This document shows positions 7,794-18,354 of a DNA stretch of 64,000 bases, piece by piece. Position 1 is the first letter of the stretch; the number at the start of each line of letters is the position of its first letter. The notes under the pieces are model-generated. The model was not told the origin of the DNA, made no database searches, and saw only the letters and a list, made by a program, of their open reading frames with translations. The stretch covers positions 88,342 to 152,341 of the forward strand of contig NZ_MTQP01000050.1 of assembly GCF_001984175.1 (NCBI RefSeq). Direction: 5' to 3'. This stretch comes from Saccharothrix sp. ALI-22-I. GTDB taxonomy: Bacteria; Actinomycetota; Actinomycetes; Mycobacteriales; Pseudonocardiaceae. The position numbers and the translations under genes are program-made.

Positions 7794-9761
7794 TCAGTAG
7801 CGGAACGCGGCTCGTAGCCGGGCTTTCCACGGCCGCCGCGCCAAACCCGACCGCACCGCTCGCACCGCCGACCACGCCTGCGCGCGCGCGTCCACCGGAG
7901 CACCCGACCACATCGTGGCGTCCACGGCCATCGCCAGGCCCGACAGGGCATCCGCGGTCGGCGGGTCGACCACGGGTCGGGCGGCGGTAGCGGCGTCCCG
8001 GACGGTCATCGCCGACGTCACCGCCACCCCGTGCCGGCGCAGACGATCGCGCACCTCGGCCCACGCGTCGGCCACCGTGCCGGAACGCCGACGTCGCCAC
8101 GACCGCACACCCACCAGCAGCGGCAACGCCAGCAGCCAACCCACCGGCACGACCAGCAGCCACAGCGCCAACGCCCACGGCACCCTCCTGGCCGGAGCGA
8201 CGTCCGGTGCGGCCGGCGGCAGCTCGGGCGGCACCATCTCGTCCGGCGACGGCAAGTCGGAACGGGTGTCCTCCAACACCCTGGGCAGCCCGTTCGAAGC
8301 CGACGACACCCGCGCCGACCCCGTCGGGTCCAACGCCACCCACCCCACACCCTCCACGGCCACCTCGGGCCACGCCAGGGCATCCCTGTTGCGCACCACC
8401 GAACCGCTGTCCGGCCCGGCGAACCCGACCACCAGCCGCGCCGGGATGCCGAGCAGCCGGGCCATGGCCACGTACGCCGCCGCGAACTGCTCGCGCGTCC
8501 CGCGCTTCTCCACCGTCAGGAACCGCTCCAACTGCGGCCACCCGTGCCCGACCGGCAGGTCACCGGTGGTCACCAGCTCGTAGTTGTCCCGCATGTACTT
8601 CTCCAGCAGCAACGCGGTCCGGAACGACGACCGCATCCTCCCCACCGCCTTCTCCGCCAAGTCGTGGACCGAAGCCGGCGCCGTGCCGACCCCGGCCTTC
8701 GCACCCGGCACCGAAGGATCGATCGCCTTCCCCATCAACGACACGGGGTCGACCTGCGGCTCCCACCAGGTCAACGTGTACGAGGAAGCACCGGCCTCGC
8801 TCAGCAAGGTGCCACGCGCCGGGTCCACCAGCGCGTCGACGCCCTCCACCGTGGCAGGCCAGGTCTGGCTCGGCAGCCAAGGCCCGTCCAACGACCCCAG
8901 CATCCGCACCTCGGCCGACCGCGAGGTAGGCGACTCGACGGCGGGCGGCAGTCCCGTGCCCATCCGCCGCAGCCCACCACCGGGCGTCCAGTTCACCCCG
9001 TCGAACTCGTCCAGCACCACGATCGGCCACCGGTCGACCGGGGCGGACGACGTGTACTCGAACACCGGCGTCGAAGGATCGGCCAGCCGCGACGGCAGCT
9101 CGTCGAGCGGACTGGCCACCCGCGGCGTCGCCAACGGCGCGAACTCGTCGGTCCGCAACGACAAAGCCGGCCCGGACGACACCACACCCAACGCCACCGC
9201 ACCGACGACCCCGAGCGCCACCGCCGCCCAGGGAATCCCCCGCGCGACGATCACCGCACCACAAGCCGCGAAGGCTACGGCGGCAAGAATCGCCGACACA
9301 CCACCGGCCGCCGCGTAAGCCTGGCTCAACACCACCACACCCAGCGCGGGCAGCAGAGAGACCAACGGCGCCCGCAGCCGGAGCAGGAGCTCGACCCCGA
9401 ACACCGCGGCGGCCAACACCAGCAGCGGCACGAAGACGACGACCTCGGGCTCCGGGCGCGCCGGCCACGTCGTCTGCAACGCCAGCCGCCACGAGTCCGT
9501 CACCCCGGCGAACACGGCCGACGGGTCGGCGCGCAGCGCGACCAGCAGACCAGCCAGCCCCGCGAAGACCGCCGCCATCGCACGCCAAGCCTCACGCGAA
9601 CGCAACCACAACGTCACCGCGAGAGCAGGCAGCACGGTCGCCCCGACCGGCAGCAGCAACGCGCCGACCCCGAACACCGGCCCGAACAGCAGACCCGCCA
9701 CCGAAGCGGCCAGGTAGACCGCCACGAGACCGGACCCGCGCGCAACTGTCGGCATGCTCAT
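7794..9761 (-). CDS. TransglutaminaseTgpA-type membrane protein
   Basis: 655 aa, start ATG 9759-9761 overlapping the DUF58 stop (ATGA). Six or more N-terminal membrane helices are followed by an outer TgpA region, the transglutaminase core (REQFAAAYVAMARLLGIPAR, then AWPEVAVEGVGWVALDPT), a late membrane helix and a cytoplasmic tail. The core lacks the usual Cys (Thr at G-T-R-E-Q-F) and the His before A-W (Leu), so it is probably not a working transglutaminase. Last gene of the FnIII-MoxR-DUF58-TgpA operon, a conserved actinobacterial set of unclear envelope function. Confidence 0.9.
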   Translation of the reverse strand: MSMPTVARGSGLVAVYLAASVAGLLFGPVFGVGALLLPVGATVLPALAVTLWLRSREAWRAMAAVFAGLAGLLVALRADPSAVFAGVTDSWRLALQTTWPARPEPEVVVFVPLLVLAAAVFGVELLLRLRAPLVSLLPALGVVVLSQAYAAAGGVSAILAAVAFAACGAVIVARGIPWAAVALGVVGAVALGVVSSGPALSLRTDEFAPLATPRVASPLDELPSRLADPSTPVFEYTSSAPVDRWPIVVLDEFDGVNWTPGGGLRRMGTGLPPAVESPTSRSAEVRMLGSLDGPWLPSQTWPATVEGVDALVDPARGTLLSEAGASSYTLTWWEPQVDPVSLMGKAIDPSVPGAKAGVGTAPASVHDLAEKAVGRMRSSFRTALLLEKYMRDNYELVTTGDLPVGHGWPQLERFLTVEKRGTREQFAAAYVAMARLLGIPARLVVGFAGPDSGSVVRNRDALAWPEVAVEGVGWVALDPTGSARVSSASNGLPRVLEDTRSDLPSPDEMVPPELPPAAPDVAPARRVPWALALWLLVVPVGWLLALPLLVGVRSWRRRRSGTVADAWAEVRDRLRRHGVAVTSAMTVRDAATAARPVVDPPTADALSGLAMAVDATMWSGAPVDARAQAWSAVRAVRSGLARRPWKARLRAAFRY

Positions 9762-10804
9762 CCCACCGCCTCGTTCCACCGCCGCACAGCCCGCTCCGCG
9801 TCCGGCGCCCAGATCACCCGCGCCCCGACCACGTCACCGGGGCCGCCGAGGGAGAACACGACATCCGGCCGCAGCGGCGCGATCGCGTCGAGCGGACCCG
9901 CCGTCACCACCACCAGGCTGCCGGGCGGACGCGACGGCAGCGCGGCATCGGGCCGCACCCCCAACACACACAGCTCGTCCAGCAACCGCCGAGCCCCCAG
10001 CACCCCGCCCCGCACGGTCACGTCCACGCCGCACGGCGTCAGCAGCCGCCCGTGACGACCGGCGACGACACCCGCGTGCAGCAGGGACGCGGCGATCTCC
10101 ACGGCTTCCTCGAAACCCTTGGGGTGCCTGGTGTCCAGCAGCAACGTGAACCGGGGCTGGTCCGGGTCGGCGTAGTCGCGCACCATCAGCCGGCCGGTCC
10201 GCGCGGTCGCCTTCCAGTGCACCAGCCGCACCTCGTCACCGTGCACGTACTCGCGCACCTCGCGCAGGTCCAGCGAACCGCGCGGCGACTGGTCGGTGGT
10301 CGGGCCGTCGTGGTGGTGCCGCCGGTAACCGCCGGCGAACGGCCGGGCCGGGTGCAGCCGGGGGTGCACCCACAGCGTCACCGTGTCACCGGTGTCCACG
10401 AGGTTGCGCACCAGCCCCAACGGGTCGGCGCGTTCGATCGCCAACGGCCCGACGGTGTGCTTCCCCCGGGAGGTGGTCGGCAGTTCGTACCGGTACACCG
10501 CGTCCGCCCGCACGACCACGCCCCGCACGTGCGGCCCGCACCGGTCCCGCGCGGTGAAGCCGCCGCCCGCGTGCCGGACCGCCAGCCGCGCCAACGCGGG
10601 CCGGCCCCGTTCGACCCGGTCGGGGTAGACGTCCCGGCGCACGTCCACGCGCGGACGCCGGGCCGCGACGAAGAACGCCGCCACCACCGCGCCCACCGAC
10701 AGCCCCGCCAACGCCTGGAACAACGGGTAACCGGCCCAGAAGCCGCCCACACCGCACAGCACGGCCGCGACGAGCACGGCGACGCCGCGTGGGGTCAACC
10801 GCAC
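9758..10804 (-). CDS. DUF58 domain protein
   Basis: 348 aa. Two N-terminal membrane helices (VAVLVAAVLCGVGGFWAGY and a second) and a C-terminal DUF58 domain with the hallmark GSLDLREVREYVHGDEVRLV then HWKATARTG around residues 190-220. DUF58 proteins have a vWA-like fold and partner MoxR ATPases. It lies three bases after the MoxR stop and overlaps the TgpA start by four bases, so translation is probably coupled. Confidence 0.92.
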   Translation of the reverse strand: MRLTPRGVAVLVAAVLCGVGGFWAGYPLFQALAGLSVGAVVAAFFVAARRPRVDVRRDVYPDRVERGRPALARLAVRHAGGGFTARDRCGPHVRGVVVRADAVYRYELPTTSRGKHTVGPLAIERADPLGLVRNLVDTGDTVTLWVHPRLHPARPFAGGYRRHHHDGPTTDQSPRGSLDLREVREYVHGDEVRLVHWKATARTGRLMVRDYADPDQPRFTLLLDTRHPKGFEEAVEIAASLLHAGVVAGRHGRLLTPCGVDVTVRGGVLGARRLLDELCVLGVRPDAALPSRPPGSLVVVTAGPLDAIAPLRPDVVFSLGGPGDVVGARVIWAPDAERAVRRWNEAVG

Positions 10805-10807
10805 CGG

Positions 10808-11754
<947 letters not shown>

Positions 11755-11758
<4 letters not shown>

Positions 11759-13575
11759 CGGTCCTCCCAGTAGATTCGGTTCGACTCGACGCCATTCACG
11801 ACCACCCACACCTCTTGGCCCACACCGCCGAAGTGGAACCGATCGGTCGTCACGTTCCCCTGCGCGTCGCTGCGGCTGGTGTGGTCGTTGAATGCAGGCC
11901 ACTTGGTCGAGTGGGCGACGATCGTGTAGTCGGTGTTCGGGGCGAAGCCGCGCAACTCGATGTGGATCAGAGAGCAGTCGGGCTTCTGGCAGTCCTCGTT
12001 GAAGGTTTCGGTCCGGCCGCGCGAGATGGTGAGCGTCGTCGGCTGCCGTGGTGTGGCCGCGGCGGTCGCGGGAGAACTCGACCCGGCGGAGTTCTGGGCT
12101 ACGACGGTGAACGTGTACGCGGTGCCGTTGGCCAGGCCCGAGGCGGTGAAGCCGCGTTCACCACCGCCGACCGAGGCCGAGCCGCCGTTCCAGCTGATGT
12201 GGTAGGCGGTGACGGGCGCGCCGTTGTCGGCGGCGGCGCCCCAGGCCAGCACGACCGAGCCGTTGCCAGGCGTCGCGGTCAACCCGCCCGGCGCACCCGG
12301 TGGGCTCGCCGGGATCGGCGGCGGTGGTGGTGGCTGCCGACGCTGGGTCGGCTGCTGGGTCGGCTGTTGCGCGGGGGGCTGTTGCGCGGTGGGCTGCTGG
12401 GTGCCGAGAGCCGGCGGCGTGGTGGTGCTCGGGGGCGTCGTGGTCGACTCGGGCGGTGGCGCCTCGGATGTGCGGGAACCGCCGGTGCTGTCCACCGGCA
12501 CCGGGGTCACCTTGCCCTCGGGGTCGACCACCAGCACGTGCTTGCCCTCGCCGCTCTCGACGTAGAGCCGCTTGTCCTCGTTCTTGGTCAGTCGCGGTGT
12601 GCCGCGTTCCGCGGGCACGGGGGTCTTCTCGGGCTTGCCGCTGGTGCCGTCGTAGGTGTGCAGCGTGCCGCCGCGCTGGTCGAGCACCGCCACGGTGGAG
12701 CCGGTGGACTCCGGTGTGGTGTAGTCGCCCGGCCCCAGCGGCACCACCACGGTCTGCGCGGGGGGCCGGTCGCTGACCACGTCCGCCGTGTCCACCAGGT
12801 ACAACGTGCCCGAGGGGTCGACCATCGGCACGCGGCCGGTGACGTCGCCGGGGCCGATCTTCGTGGTGTCCGGCATGTTCGTGCCGATGGCCTTCGGCGG
12901 GCCGATGCCGCTGTCCTGCACCACCTGCATCGTGTCGGCGGTCGTGTCGACGAACACCGGCTGGTCGCCGACGACGGTCAGACCGCCCGCGTGCCCCGCC
13001 GTGATCGCGGCCGGGCAGGACGGCGCGGTGGCGTCCGCCGACAGGTGGCACAGCTGGCCGCTCTCGATCTTGTGCAGCCACAGCGTGCCGTCCGGGGTGG
13101 CCACCGGGTGGCCCAGCCGCTCGCCGATCGAGATCGGCGGCGTGGGCTTGTCGCCGCTGAGCCGCACCACACTGCCGGTCTCCCGGTAGACCAGGTACGG
13201 GCCGCCCGCGACCTGGAGCGCCACCGGCAGTTCGGCCTCGGTCGGCGCGGCGGTCGTGCCCTCCACCCGCAGCGTCGACTTGCCGAACTCGGTGTACTTG
13301 CCCTTGCCGATGACGTAGCCGCTGCTGTCGCTCTGCACGACCAGGCTGCCCTGCTCGGCGTCCGGCATGGCGACTTCGGCGTTGACCTGCTTGGTCGCGC
13401 CGTCGACGTGGAACACCTTGCCGAGCGCCGAGTTCAGCATCCAGTGCCCGGATTGCAGGAACTCCAGCTGCGGCACGCCCGACGCACCGCCGATGGCCAG
13501 GCCTGCCACGGTGAGGCTCGCGGCGGTCAGCAGGGCAACCGGCACGCGGCCCCGCCACTTCACTGAGATTCCCAT
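11755..13575 (-). CDS. Secreted/anchored protein with beta-propeller-like region, Pro/Thr linker and fibronectin type III domain
   Basis: 606 aa. A positively charged start and hydrophobic helix (VPVALLTAASLTVAGLAI) form a signal anchor. Residues about 35-365 contain repeated short strands with G-x-L-x-V-D phrases typical of propellers. Residues about 370-430 are a Pro/Thr/Gln linker. Next is an FnIII domain (PGGLTATPGNGSVVLAW to YTFTVVAQNSAGSS), then a C-terminal beta domain with two Cys (EDCQKPDC). First gene of the operon with MoxR, DUF58 and TgpA; probably the extracellular sensing or effector part. Confidence 0.88.
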
Positions 13576-13609
13576 TGCACCGACCCCCTAGTCTGCAATC
13601 ACGTAGCGT

Positions 13610-14068
13610 ATGGCATCCGATACAGAAACGGTCCAGCCCTTGTCTCGTACGCGGTTCCTGCTGCTCCTCGGCGTGCCGGCGCTGGTGGTGGTGCTCGTTC
13701 TCACGGTCGTGCTGACCGGTGAGCGGGACGTGCCCGTCGCCGACCTCCCGCCCACGCCGACCATCCTCGCCACCCTGCGCCTGGAACCCCGGACGCCCGA
13801 GGCCGGCGAGGAGGTTGTGGTCCGCGCCACAGTCTCGGCCGATCGGCCGATCACGGTGCGCGCGTTGACCGTGCAGGTCGTGCGGAACTCGACCAACGAG
13901 TCGCGCGACTTTCCCCCGCTCAACGAGCATTCGATCGGTACGACCGCGCAGGAGATCACCTTCCGACGCACCTTCGACGCCCCCGGCGAATACACGTATC
14001 TCCTCGCGTACCGGTTGGACGACGACTGGGTGCGGCTCAAGCCGTGGCAGACGTTCAAGGTCCGCTGA
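13610..14068 (+). CDS. Membrane-anchored Ig-like hypothetical protein
   Basis: 152 aa. One N-terminal membrane helix (FLLLLGVPALVVVLVLTVVL), then a predicted Ig-like beta domain (PEAGEEVVVRATVSADRPI to APGEYTYLLAYRLDDDW). The body faces outward if the helix is an uncleaved anchor. It is divergent from the FnIII gene with 34 bp between starts, so a shared promoter region is likely. No family recognised. Confidence 0.7.
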   Translation: MASDTETVQPLSRTRFLLLLGVPALVVVLVLTVVLTGERDVPVADLPPTPTILATLRLEPRTPEAGEEVVVRATVSADRPITVRALTVQVVRNSTNESRDFPPLNEHSIGTTAQEITFRRTFDAPGEYTYLLAYRLDDDWVRLKPWQTFKVR

Positions 14069-14110
14069 CTCGCGTTCACGGTTCGCTGGCTCGCGTTCAC
14101 GGTCCGCTGG
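14069..14110 (+). repeat. Tandem duplication of a 21-bp unit at the 3' ends of two convergent genes
   Basis: Two adjacent 21-bp copies (14069-14089 and 14090-14110) differ by a single T/C. A third, partial copy lies just upstream at the end of the gene ending at 14068. The second copy includes the last codons of the histidine kinase read leftwards. The array fills the space between the converging genes. Confidence 0.75.
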
Positions 14111-15332
14111 CCGGCAGGACGAGCTCGAAGATCGCGCCGCCCTCCTCGGCGTTGAACACCCGCAGCGTGCCGCCGTGCGCCAGGGCGACCCAGCGCACGA
14201 TCGACAGCCCGAGCCCGGACGACGCGCCGGAGCCGGTGAACCGGTCGAACACGCCCTCGGCCGCCGCCGGGTCGATGCCCGGCCCGTTGTCGGCCACCGT
14301 CACCCGGCCGTCGGCGACGGTGATGTGGACCATCGCCTCGCCGTCCGGCCGTCGGCCGTGCCGCAGCGCGTTGGTCAGCAGGTTGCCGATCGCGCGTTGC
14401 AGCAGGCTCGGGTCGGCGTTGACCATGGTCGGCGCGGCGGTGACGGTGACCCGGGTGTCCGGCGCGGGCGTCTCCTCGACGACCACGGCCACCAGCTGGT
14501 CCAGCCAGATCGGCTGGATCGCCAGCTGCTCGACACCCGCCGCCAGCCGGGCCCGGACGAGCAGGCCGTCGATGATGCCGCCCATCCGCGCGGCCAGCCC
14601 GACCGTGCGCGGCAGCAGTTCGGCGTGCTGGCCGGGGTTGCGCAACGCGGTCTCGGCGAGCGCGCGCAGTGCCGCCACCGGTGTGCGCAGGTCGTGCGCG
14701 GTTTCCGCGAGCAGCACCTCCTGCTGCTCCAACGCCGCCGCGGCGGGTCGGATCGCGCGACCCGACAGCGCGTGCCCGGCGAGCCCGAGCGCGACCACCA
14801 GCACCAGGCAGCCGCCGACCACTCGCCACACCACGCCGAGGTGTCGTGCCCGTTCCTGGCTCATGTCGGTGTAGGCGACGATCGCGCCGATCACCTCGCC
14901 GCTGGTTCTCTCCAACGGCTCGGCACGCACCCGCAGGTTGTCCTTCGGGCCCCACACCGTCTTGCCCTCGCTCACCGCCAAGGTGGCCAGGCCGCTGAGC
15001 ACGCCGCCGTCGGCGGACACGCAGTTCTGCGCGCTCACGTGACCGCGGTACTCGGGGCCCGCGCCGCCGGGGAGGATCACGAACTGCGGGCATTCGTCGT
15101 TGATCGGGTCGGCGATGAGGTCGGCGGTGATCAGCGACTCGTCGAAGTCGATCAGCCTCCTCGCCACGGCGGTGACCCGGTGCAGGTCGGCGTCGAGCTC
15201 GGCCACGCCCTGCTCCTCGTCCTCCCGGATCACCAGGATGGCGAGCACGAGCAGGCCGGCGGTGTTCATCGCGGTGAACAGCACGGTGAGCAGCCGCCGC
15301 AACGCGCGTAGCCGTGCTGCTGAGCCACTCAT
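14097..15332 (-). CDS. Two-component sensor histidine kinase
   Basis: 411 aa, ATG 15330-15332. N-terminal membrane helix (LLTVLFTAMNTAGLLVLAIL), an outer sensor region with two Cys (NDECPQF, AQNCVSA), and a second helix (VVGGCLVLVVALGLAGHAL). H-box ETAHDLRTPVAALRALAE, N-box NLLTNALRHG, G1 VADNGPGID and G2 SSGLGLSIV are all intact. The start overlaps the regulator stop (ATGA), so the pair is co-translated. The paired Cys could sense redox state or metal; the stimulus is unknown. Confidence 0.93.
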   Translation of the reverse strand: MSGSAARLRALRRLLTVLFTAMNTAGLLVLAILVIREDEEQGVAELDADLHRVTAVARRLIDFDESLITADLIADPINDECPQFVILPGGAGPEYRGHVSAQNCVSADGGVLSGLATLAVSEGKTVWGPKDNLRVRAEPLERTSGEVIGAIVAYTDMSQERARHLGVVWRVVGGCLVLVVALGLAGHALSGRAIRPAAAALEQQEVLLAETAHDLRTPVAALRALAETALRNPGQHAELLPRTVGLAARMGGIIDGLLVRARLAAGVEQLAIQPIWLDQLVAVVVEETPAPDTRVTVTAAPTMVNADPSLLQRAIGNLLTNALRHGRRPDGEAMVHITVADGRVTVADNGPGIDPAAAEGVFDRFTGSGASSGLGLSIVRWVALAHGGTLRVFNAEEGGAIFELVLPASGP

Positions 15333-16006
15333 GCGTTCCCCAATCGGTAGCCGTGTCCGTGGACGGTGTGGATCAGCTCGGGCGCGTGCAGTTTGCGTCG
15401 AAGCCTCTTGACCACGGCTTCGACCACGTTCGCCATGGGCTCGTCGTCCCAGCAGTGCTCGATCAGGTCGGTGCGGCTGACCACCTGCCCGGCGTGCGTG
15501 GCCAGGTACTCCAGCACGGCGAACTCCTTGCCCGACAGCGAGAGCAGCACGCCGGCGCGGCGCACCTCGTGCCGGATGCAGTCGACCTCCAGGTCGGCGT
15601 GGCGCAGCACGGCCGGTCTCCCGGCGCCGGCGCGGCGGCACAGCTTGAGCACCCGGGCGGTCAGCTCCTCGATGGCGAACGGTTTGACCAGGTAGTCGTC
15701 GCCGCCGTGGGCGAAGCCCGCCACCCGGTCGCCGACCGCGTCGAGTGCGGTGAGGAAGAGGACGGGCACCGTCCACCCGCGTCCGCGCTGGTCCTGGACG
15801 TAGTCGATGGCGTCGCCGTCGGGGAGCATGCGGTCGAAGACGACGCAGGCGTAGTTGTTGCCTCTGGTCGTGAACGCGCGGTGGGCGGCGGCGATGTCGG
15901 CCGCGGTGTCCACGTCCAGCGCGATGCCACCCAGCTCGACGCCGCGCAGCTCGGTCGCCACGGCGATCCGGAGGTTCTCGTCGTCCTCCACCACCATCAC
16001 CCGCAT
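15329..16006 (-). CDS. OmpR-family response regulator
   Basis: 225 aa. Receiver domain with the acidic cluster VEDDEN, phospho-acceptor Asp58 (VVFDRML), the Thr/Lys switch (FLTALDA, YLVKPF) and a C-terminal winged helix (LSGKEFAVLEYLATHAGQVV to HTVHGHGYRLG). First gene of the pair with the kinase. The paralogous orphan regulator at 17084-17737 shares the F-D-R-M and F-L-T-A-L-D motifs. Confidence 0.93.
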   Translation of the reverse strand: MRVMVVEDDENLRIAVATELRGVELGGIALDVDTAADIAAAHRAFTTRGNNYACVVFDRMLPDGDAIDYVQDQRGRGWTVPVLFLTALDAVGDRVAGFAHGGDDYLVKPFAIEELTARVLKLCRRAGAGRPAVLRHADLEVDCIRHEVRRAGVLLSLSGKEFAVLEYLATHAGQVVSRTDLIEHCWDDEPMANVVEAVVKRLRRKLHAPELIHTVHGHGYRLGNA

Positions 16007-16046
16007 GTCATCAGAACCTCATGTGTCGTGACGGATCGTTGACGGC

Positions 16047-16486
16047 GTGATCTTCCGAGTCCTCGGCCCGCAAGCCGGTGCCCGCAAGCCCGCCACCCTT
16101 CTGGCCGCGTTGCTCCTGCACGCTAACGCGTGGGTGAGCCTAGATGAGCTGATCGACGAGATCTGGCAGGAACAGGCCGTCCCGGTGTCGGCGGAGCGCA
16201 ATGTGCGGACGTACGTCTGGCAGTTGCGGCAGGCGCTGCCGGCCGGTCGCATCGACGCCCGGCCCAGGTCATACCGGCTGCGCGTGTCGCCGGGTGAGGT
16301 GGACGCGGACGTTGCGCGGGCGTTGTCCTTACCGAAGCCGACGCGCTGCTGCGCATCGCCGGTGCTGCCGAAGCCGCGGTCGAAGCGGCGGTCGGCGTGA
16401 TTTCCGCACATGTGCGGCTTGAACGACTGGATGGACTGCACGCTCGGGGCGTCGCCGCCTCGCTTCTCATCGGAGGTGTCCTGTGA
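16047..16486 (+). pseudogene. BTAD/SARP-type winged-helix gene, frameshifted
   Basis: From GTG 16047, residues 1-90 give an AfsR/SARP-type DNA-binding domain (IFRVLGPQ, LLAALLLHANAWVSLDELID, RTYVWQLRQALP, YRLRVSPGEVDADV). That frame ends at 16400 in low-complexity sequence. A -1 shift near 16310 reads on as TEADALLRIAGAAEAAVEAA to ARGVAASLLIGG and stops at 16484-16486, overlapping the next start as GTGA. The simplest reading is one gene broken by a one-base change, normally coupled to the following regulator. Two overlapping genes or programmed shifting remain possible. Confidence 0.55.
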
Positions 16487-17055
16487 TCAAAGTGTTGCCG
16501 ACCGGCATCGACGCGCTGCTCGCCCGAGCCCACACCGAGGTCGTGGTGATGGCCACCGGTGGGATGACGTTGCGTCGGATCGATCAGGCCAATCTGCGTC
16601 GCGGCGTGCGCTACCGGGTCTTGCTGCCCGACGTGCTGCGGCCCAACGCGCTGGCTCTGGCGCCGTGTGAGGTGCGGACGTTGCCGCACGTGCCGATGGA
16701 CGCGGTCGTCGTGGACGGTGTCGCGGCGCTGCTGCCTGCCGAACAGGGCGTCGCGGTGTTCCAGCTGCCCAGTGTGGTGCGGGCGGCGGTGGAGTTGTTC
16801 GAGCGGATTTGGCCGGAGGCGGTGGCCGCGTATGACGTGTGCGACGACTCCGAGCTGTCGCGGCGGGAGAGCGAGCTGCTGGCGCTGTTGTTCGCCGGCA
16901 GCACCGACGAGGCCGCGGCGGCCCGGTTGGACGTGTCGGTGCGCACGGTGCGGCGGATGGTCGCGGACATCATGAACCGGCTCGGTGCGCGCAGCCGGTT
17001 CCAGTTGGGCGCGAAGGCCGCCGATCGGGGCTGGTTGTTGCAACGGGCGGGATGA
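16483..17055 (+). CDS. LuxR-type HTH regulator
   Basis: 190 aa, GTG 16483. The C-terminal HTH (LSRRESELLALLFAGSTDEA, then LDVSVRTVRRMVADIMNRLG) matches the actinobacterial TrmB/LuxR-like regulators that usually carry a sugar- or effector-binding middle region; residues 1-110 fit that region (HTEVVVMATGG to AAVELFERIWPE). Full-length relatives are around 330 aa with an N-terminal winged helix, so this copy is short. The preceding frameshifted gene may supply the missing DNA-binding part. Confidence 0.8.
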   Translation: MIKVLPTGIDALLARAHTEVVVMATGGMTLRRIDQANLRRGVRYRVLLPDVLRPNALALAPCEVRTLPHVPMDAVVVDGVAALLPAEQGVAVFQLPSVVRAAVELFERIWPEAVAAYDVCDDSELSRRESELLALLFAGSTDEAAAARLDVSVRTVRRMVADIMNRLGARSRFQLGAKAADRGWLLQRAG

Positions 17056-17083
17056 CGTCGGGCCCGTTGACTACGGTGGGGTG

Positions 17084-17737
17084 GTGCGCATCCTGGTGAC
17101 CGAGGACGACCGAGACCTGCTGTTCGCCGTGGCGGTCACGTTGCGGGGTGCTGGTTTCGCGGTTGACGTGGCGGCGGACCTGGCGACTGCGGACGAGGCG
17201 CTGGCGGTCAACTCGTACGACTGTGCGGTGTTCGACCGCATGGTGCCGGGCGGTGACACGCTGGCCTACGTCCGGCAGCGCCGCCACGGCGGTCTGCGGG
17301 TGCCGGTGCTTTTCCTCACCGCGCTGGACAGCGTGGGCCACCGGGTGGAGGGGCTGGAGGTCGGCGACGACTACCTGGTGAAGCCGTTCGCGATGGAGGA
17401 GCTGGTGGTGCGGGTGCGCCGGCTGTGCCACCGCCAGGAGGTCAGCAGACCCGCCGTGCTGCGGCACGCGGACGTGGAACTGGACTCCGGCACGCGCCAG
17501 GTGCGCCGTGCCGGGGTGCTGCTCACGTTGACCCGCCGGGAGTACCTGGTGCTGGAACTGCTGCTGGCCAACGCGGGGCAGCCGGTGTCGAGGGCCGACC
17601 TCATCCGCTACGCGTGGGACGAGATGGCGCAGCCCGCGACCAACGTGCTGGACGTGCTCATGACGCAGCTGCGTCGCAAACTGCGCCAACCGCCGCTCAT
17701 CCACACCGTGCGGCAGGTCGGCTACCGCCTGGCTTAG
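17084..17737 (+). CDS. Orphan OmpR-family response regulator
   Basis: 217 aa. The start is taken at GTG 17084 (a GTG at 17081 is equally placed). Receiver motifs TEDDRD, acceptor Asp in AVFDRMV, FLTALDS and YLVKPF, then a winged helix (LTRREYLVLELLLANAGQPV to HTVRQVGYRLA). No kinase gene is adjacent; it lies 28 bp after the LuxR gene on the same strand. Close relative of the regulator at 15329-16006, suggesting duplication, perhaps cross-talking with that kinase. Confidence 0.9.
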   Translation: MRILVTEDDRDLLFAVAVTLRGAGFAVDVAADLATADEALAVNSYDCAVFDRMVPGGDTLAYVRQRRHGGLRVPVLFLTALDSVGHRVEGLEVGDDYLVKPFAMEELVVRVRRLCHRQEVSRPAVLRHADVELDSGTRQVRRAGVLLTLTRREYLVLELLLANAGQPVSRADLIRYAWDEMAQPATNVLDVLMTQLRRKLRQPPLIHTVRQVGYRLA

Positions 17738-17740
17738 CCG

Positions 17741-18220
17741 TCAGCCGGAGACCAGCCGCAGGACCGCCGTGCCGTCCGTGACTCCGACCATCTGAACGGC
17801 GAGCACCCCGGCGCGGGGTGCGGGTGGAGGGCTCGGTTTGGTCGAGCACGAGCTGCCGCCTCCACCGGGGACGAACGACAACGTGCAGTGCCCCTTGAGC
17901 GTGCCGCTGCCTCCGCTCTGGGCCAGCGTCACCTCGAAGTCGATCCCGTCCGCGTGCATCGTCCGCACCGAGAACGTGCCCGGTCCGGCCGATCCGCCGA
18001 GCGCGATGTCGACCGGGCCGGATACCGCCACCTCGCACGTTCCGTCGGCGCACGCCGCGTAGTCCGTGCCGTCCGTCGCCGTCGGCGGCGGCGGGGGAGT
18101 GGTGGTCGTGGTGGTGGGAGCGGGAACGGCGGTGCCCGACACGGTGCCGCAGCCCGCTGCTGTCATCGCGGCGAGCAGCCCGCCGGCGATCAGCAGGCGG
18201 TCCACAGTGGATGGTGTCAT
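17741..18220 (-). CDS. Putative lipoprotein
   Basis: 159 aa from ATG 18218-18220. Lipobox around Cys24 (LLAAMTAAGC), then a Thr/Pro linker and a small beta-rich domain with two Cys pairs (CADGTC, and GHC with SSC). Likely anchored on the outer face of the membrane. The stop lies 3 bp from the end of the convergent regulator gene. No known family recognised. Confidence 0.75.
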   Translation of the reverse strand: MTPSTVDRLLIAGGLLAAMTAAGCGTVSGTAVPAPTTTTTTPPPPPTATDGTDYAACADGTCEVAVSGPVDIALGGSAGPGTFSVRTMHADGIDFEVTLAQSGGSGTLKGHCTLSFVPGGGGSSCSTKPSPPPAPRAGVLAVQMVGVTDGTAVLRLVSG

Positions 18221-18354
18221 GCGTCCAGCGTGGCTTGGTGGCGTGCTTATCGACGCGCGACGGCCGGAACATGCCAACGGTCCGGCGCAAGGTGCGAGCG
18301 TCACTAGCGTTGGTTCGGTCATCGGGTGGGAGGGGAATCGGCGTGGGAGGGTTG

